From positions 1 through 5,590 of the forward strand of contig JAUNWB010000107.1 of assembly GCA_030540535.1 (NCBI GenBank): a stretch of DNA of 5,590 bases, given 5' to 3'. Under the pieces are notes generated by a model. That model was given only the letters and a program-made list of their open reading frames with translations. It was not told the DNA's origin and ran no database searches. Positions 4,345-5,590 of the stretch are shown one piece after another. The position numbers and the translations under genes are program-made. Numbering within the stretch: position 1 is the stretch's first letter; every line of letters starts with the position of its first letter. Origin of the DNA: Elusimicrobiales bacterium. GTDB lineage: Bacteria; Elusimicrobiota; Elusimicrobia; Elusimicrobiales; Elusimicrobiaceae.

Positions 4345-5364
4345 TCTTTTTTGGGAAGCCAGCTGGCCGCACGCGGCCAGGATGTCGTTGCCCATACTTT
4401 TGCGAATAGTTACGCCGATCCCCATACCTTTGAGCCCGGCGGCAAAATCTTTCACGACGCGGTCGCTGGTTTTTTCGCCGCGGCCCAGGTTACACGCAAT
4501 TAAATTAACGTGCAGCAAGTAATTGTCTTTCACCGAGTAAATCCAGTCGGCCAGCTTGCGGATGTGTTCCGGGCGGCTGTTTACGTTTTCAATCACCGAG
4601 TATTCCAAAAACACCTGGCGGCCCGTCATGGCGATGTATTCTTCCAACGCTTTTTTGAGGTCGTCCAAATCGTAGCGGCGGTTGACGGGCATGATTTTGC
4701 TGCGTTCGGCGTTGTCGGCGTTGTGCAAAGAAACGGCCAGGTTGGCCTGCGGCAAATCCACGGCCAGTTTATGCAGTTTGTCCGCAATGCCCGAGGTAGA
4801 AACGGAAATATGCCGCGCACCGATGTTCAGCTGGTCCGGGCGGGACAAATCCCGCGCCGCTTTCACCACGTTTAAATAATTGAGCAGCGGTTCCCCCATT
4901 CCCATAAATACCACGCTGGAAATGCGTTCGCCCAGTTTTTCTTTGCGTACGTACTGGTACCACATCAGTACCTGGTCGGTGATTTCTTCCTGCGTCAAAT
5001 CGCGTTTAAAACCCATTTTGCCCGTACTGCAAAACGCGCAGCGCAGCGGGCACCCCACCTGGCTCGAAACGCAGACGCTCCAGGTATCCTGCGGTTTTAA
5101 CAAAACGGTTTCGATTTGAAGCCCGTCTTTAAGCGTTAAAAGCGCCTTGGCCACTTTGTCTTCCTGCGAGCAGATGATTTTGCTTACTTTAAAAGACAAA
5201 ATCGGCCGTTCTTCGGCCAGCTTGGCGCGCAAATCGGCCGGCAGGGAAGACGCTTCTTCCCACGACGAAATGCCGCGTTTAAAAACCGCGTCCTGCACCT
5301 GCGCGATGCGGTAGTTGGGCAGGCCGGCGTCTTTAATGTATTGTTTTACGTATTCAAAATTCAT
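4342..5364 (-). CDS. rlmN: RlmN, dual-specificity 23S rRNA A2503 / tRNA A37 C2-methyltransferase (radical SAM)
   Basis: At 340 residues it is close to the usual RlmN length. RlmN uses two SAM molecules and a [4Fe-4S] cluster to methylate C2 of A2503 in 23S rRNA and of A37 in certain tRNAs. The N-terminal helical RNA-binding region covers about 1-80. The radical SAM cluster CxxxCxxC is C105, C109 and C112, within CVSSQVGCPLRCAFCSTGKM. C98 aligns with E. coli C118 and E85 with E. coli E105. The GMGEP SAM-binding motif is at 155-159. The C-terminal methyl-carrying cysteine is C332 in AACGQLA, matching E. coli C355. All catalytic residues are present. The segment RKSMGNDI differs slightly from the usual RGxDI. 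The presence of the AACGQL cysteine and full RlmN motifs favours RlmN over Cfr. It is the first gene of the operon, with AAGGA 8 nt before the ATG. Confidence 0.97.
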   Translation of the reverse strand: MNFEYVKQYIKDAGLPNYRIAQVQDAVFKRGISSWEEASSLPADLRAKLAEERPILSFKVSKIICSQEDKVAKALLTLKDGLQIETVLLKPQDTWSVCVSSQVGCPLRCAFCSTGKMGFKRDLTQEEITDQVLMWYQYVRKEKLGERISSVVFMGMGEPLLNYLNVVKAARDLSRPDQLNIGARHISVSTSGIADKLHKLAVDLPQANLAVSLHNADNAERSKIMPVNRRYDLDDLKKALEEYIAMTGRQVFLEYSVIENVNSRPEHIRKLADWIYSVKDNYLLHVNLIACNLGRGEKTSDRVVKDFAAGLKGMGIGVTIRKSMGNDILAACGQLASQKR

Positions 5365-5394
5365 GCGTTCATCCTTATAATGGGTCTTGTACTT

Positions 5395-5423
5395 ATTCTA
5401 TCATTTTATGGCTTTTAATCCTA
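5395..5423 (-). promoter_or_regulatory. Putative promoter of the rlmN operon (weak)
   Basis: On minus, -10 TAGAAT (5400-5395, 5 of 6 consensus bases) lies 17 bp from a poor -35 TAGGAT (5423-5418). It lies 30 nt upstream of the rlmN start. An alternative TATAAG closer to the ATG overlaps the Shine-Dalgarno sequence and is less likely. Confidence 0.4.
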
Positions 5424-5472
5424 CCGTACGCGCCCGCGCGCGCACTTATTTTAAATAACCCTTATTGCGGGG

Positions 5473-5501
5473 GTGAAAAAATCGCTCTTTTTTAGTATAA
5501 T
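5473..5501 (+). promoter_or_regulatory. Promoter of the phosphohexomutase gene, very close to the ATG
   Basis: -35 GTGAAA (5473-5478, 4 of 6 matches), a 17-bp spacer and perfect -10 TATAAT (5496-5501). The -10 lies inside AGTAT-A-ATACT (5495-5505 region), a short palindrome. The predicted transcription start is about 5508, only 0-3 nt before the ATG at 5511. Confidence 0.7.
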
Positions 5502-5510
5502 ACTGGCACG

Positions 5511-5590
5511 ATGAGTGAAGATATTAAATTTAGCACCGCCGGCTTCCGTGCCGTTACCGCGGACGGGCTGACCGCCCAGTCCGTACAGCG
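5511..5590 (+). CDS. Phosphoglucomutase/phosphomannomutase family protein, N-terminal fragment
   Basis: The first 26 codons are visible before the window ends. The peptide begins MSEDIKFSTAGFRAVTADGL, then TAQSVQR. This matches the N-terminus of the alpha-D-phosphohexomutase family (phosphoglucomutase/phosphomannomutase), whose members start with the pattern 'IKFGTdGWRaiiaddFT.enV'. The usual FGT(D/S)GWRG is here FSTAGFRA, an unusual variant at several positions. These enzymes interconvert hexose 1- and 6-phosphates for glycogen, cell-envelope or nucleotide-sugar pathways. The active-site serine lies beyond the window. No Shine-Dalgarno sequence precedes the ATG (CTGGCACG), and the -10 box ends only 9 nt before it, suggesting a leaderless mRNA. 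It is transcribed divergently from rlmN. Confidence 0.8.
   Translation, partial: MSEDIKFSTAGFRAVTADGLTAQSVQ

Noticed and set aside
3896..4372. Longer lipoprotein reading starting at 4372
   Set aside because: It would overlap the rlmN end by 31 nt and place 13 residues before the lipoprotein signal. The ATG at 4333 has AGGAGG directly upstream.
1..5590. CRISPR arrays, tRNA or rRNA genes, prophage or a defence system
   Set aside because: No evenly spaced identical repeats, no tRNA-like cloverleaf with CCA and no nuclease, methylase or integrase gene was seen in the window.

Overview
The window looks like chromosome from a bacterium of the Elusimicrobiota, probably an Elusimicrobium-like gut lineage. 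The reasons are a type IV prepilin of the style those genomes carry in many copies, a lipoprotein that implies an outer membrane, and the general gene style. This assignment is inferred by eye and was not tested by any search.

Layout. Positions 1-80 hold the last codons of a plus-strand gene. It converges on a minus-strand prepilin gene (131-655), and a bidirectional hairpin terminator (84-114) lies between them. Positions 656-1365 contain no convincing protein gene. Instead they hold one short palindrome, two compound palindromic repeat units of 86 and 91 bp, and then a segment with an imperfect direct repeat and nested long-range base pairing. That segment has a TATAAT-type promoter on one side and a hairpin plus a 12-T run on the other, so it may encode a structured minus-strand RNA.

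Positions 1423-5364 form a tight four-gene minus-strand operon, transcribed from right to left. It encodes RlmN (23S rRNA/tRNA adenine methyltransferase), a small lipoprotein, an unusual ComB-linker-QueC fusion, and a small exported Lys/Ala-rich protein. A strong 13-bp-stem terminator (1366-1400) ends it. Gene junctions are 8 nt, a 20-nt overlap and 9 nt. At the first and third junctions the stop codon lies inside the next gene's Shine-Dalgarno sequence, which implies translational coupling. The operon joins two RNA-modification functions, RlmN and QueC (preQ0, the queuosine precursor), with two envelope proteins of unknown role.

Positions 5365-5510 are a divergent promoter region. On the right, a phosphoglucomutase/phosphomannomutase-family gene starts at 5511 and runs off the window. 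Its near-consensus promoter lies so close to the ATG that the mRNA is probably leaderless.

The most notable items are the ComB-QueC fusion with its long low-complexity linker, the candidate structured RNA at 1019-1317, and the compound palindromic repeats.
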